Positions 63,301 through 64,000 of a stretch of 64,000 nt of DNA are shown here, in pieces. The translations under genes and the position numbers were made by a program. The notes beneath the pieces are model-generated. The model worked only from the letters and a program-made list of their open reading frames with translations, did no database searches and was not told the origin of the DNA. Origin of the DNA: Lichenostomus cassidix. Lineage: Eukaryota > Chordata > Aves > Passeriformes > Meliphagidae. Within the stretch, counting starts at the first letter, position 1; each line of letters opens with the position of its first letter. The DNA lies in contig CM039181.1 of NCBI GenBank assembly GCA_008360975.2, forward strand, positions 1,038,380 through 1,102,379, written 5' to 3'.

Positions 63301-64000
63301 TACTGGAGCATGATGACAGCACATAGCAATCTGGGCAAATACAGCCCAAAGGGTAAAATGGGAACTTCAGTGTCATTGCAGAGAATGGTGAGAGCAACAA
63401 ACACAAACCACACATACCCAGTTCATGTGGATTCATGTCTTTCTACGAAAAATTAATGCTTCACCTCAAAAAAAAATAATAAAGCTGCTTTAAAGTTTTT
63501 TACTTCTGTGTTACAAAGAACCCTGGGCTAAGCAAGACCTTGTGGATGTGAGTGCAGAGTGATCTCTGCTGTGTTTATGAGGTTTGTTTTCTCACAAACG
63601 CTCTACAAATCACAAAGACATTTCTGGTGACTCTTCTGTTTCTGTCCATGGTATGTGGCTCTCTTGCATCATAGTAATTTACAAAACAAGACGGGCTGAG
63701 GTTCAGTTTGGTTTTGAATGGAGCACAAAAATGAGTTTCCTATATAAAAAGCCTGTCCTATGTGTCATGATTAGATAATATCAAGAGAAGGACTGAGTCA
63801 CACTGTTCTTCTACTTTGCTGTAACTTCTCAGAATTCAGTGGGGTTGCTCCTGACCTTAAAAAGTAACAAAATCAGGCCTCTCTTTTACAGGATTGTTTC
63901 CCAGGAAACTTTAGGGATTAGATTGCTAAATAAATAGCTGTGTATCACAAGTTAATTCATGCTTCCTGCCCCTCCACCCTGCCTCATTTCTTTAACAAAA
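60331..64000. other. Upstream flank of BPGM; no gene recognised
   Basis: In mammals aldo-keto reductase AKR1B genes lie upstream of BPGM on the same strand. I looked for their last coding exons on the minus strand and found none, so any such gene begins outside the window. The longest frame (plus strand, 61650-62441) has no recognisable domain. Nothing else stands out beyond A-rich runs. Confidence 0.6.

Noticed and set aside
60331..64000. Search for the last exons of an AKR1B aldo-keto reductase expected upstream of BPGM
   Set aside because: No matching C-terminal coding segment was found on the minus strand; the gene probably starts outside the window.

Overview
The window is nuclear DNA from a vertebrate, almost certainly a bird and probably a songbird (passerine). 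The signs are spliced genes with GT-AG introns, sparse coding sequence, CR1-type retroposon fragments, and at about 27.82-27.96 kb a tRNA-Ile-headed, CR1-tailed SINE like the TguSINE1 family known from songbirds. There are no operons, CRISPR arrays or bacterial-type mobile elements, and nearly all long reading frames here are chance openings.

The one gene with recognisable protein-coding sequence is BPGM (bisphosphoglycerate mutase) on the minus strand. A CpG-island promoter lies at about 59.3-60.3 kb, a short non-coding exon 1 ends at 59687, exon 2 (56657-56002) carries the start codon and 601 coding bases, and exon 3 begins at 52278 with the last 179 coding bases and a stop at 52102-52100. 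The joined frame gives 259 residues, the length of human BPGM, with all expected catalytic residues. A long 3' UTR may run to a polyadenylation signal at 49916-49911.

At 13.17-13.6 kb, also on the minus strand, there is a probable untranslated first exon with a strong splice donor (CAG|GTAAGG). About 300 bases upstream lies a perfect CArG box (SRF site) fused to a GATA-type site. In other vertebrates CALD1 (caldesmon) lies next downstream of BPGM on the same strand, and its smooth-muscle promoter depends on a CArG box. I therefore infer that this is the CALD1 smooth-muscle-type promoter and exon 1, with 1-13173 the start of its first intron. No caldesmon coding exon was found, so this is inference from position and motif.

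Region by region: 1-13.17 kb is presumed CALD1 intron 1, dense in local tandem and dispersed duplications. 13.17-13.8 kb is the presumed promoter and exon. 13.8-49.9 kb is intergenic, with several minisatellites (the largest at 43.0-43.6 kb), CR1 pieces and the SINE. 49.9-59.7 kb is BPGM. 59.3-60.3 kb is its CpG island, and 60.3-64 kb is upstream intergenic DNA without a recognisable gene. The window looks like an ordinary avian locus rather than a new gene system. Its most notable features are the candidate muscle promoter and an unusually rich set of tandem duplications.
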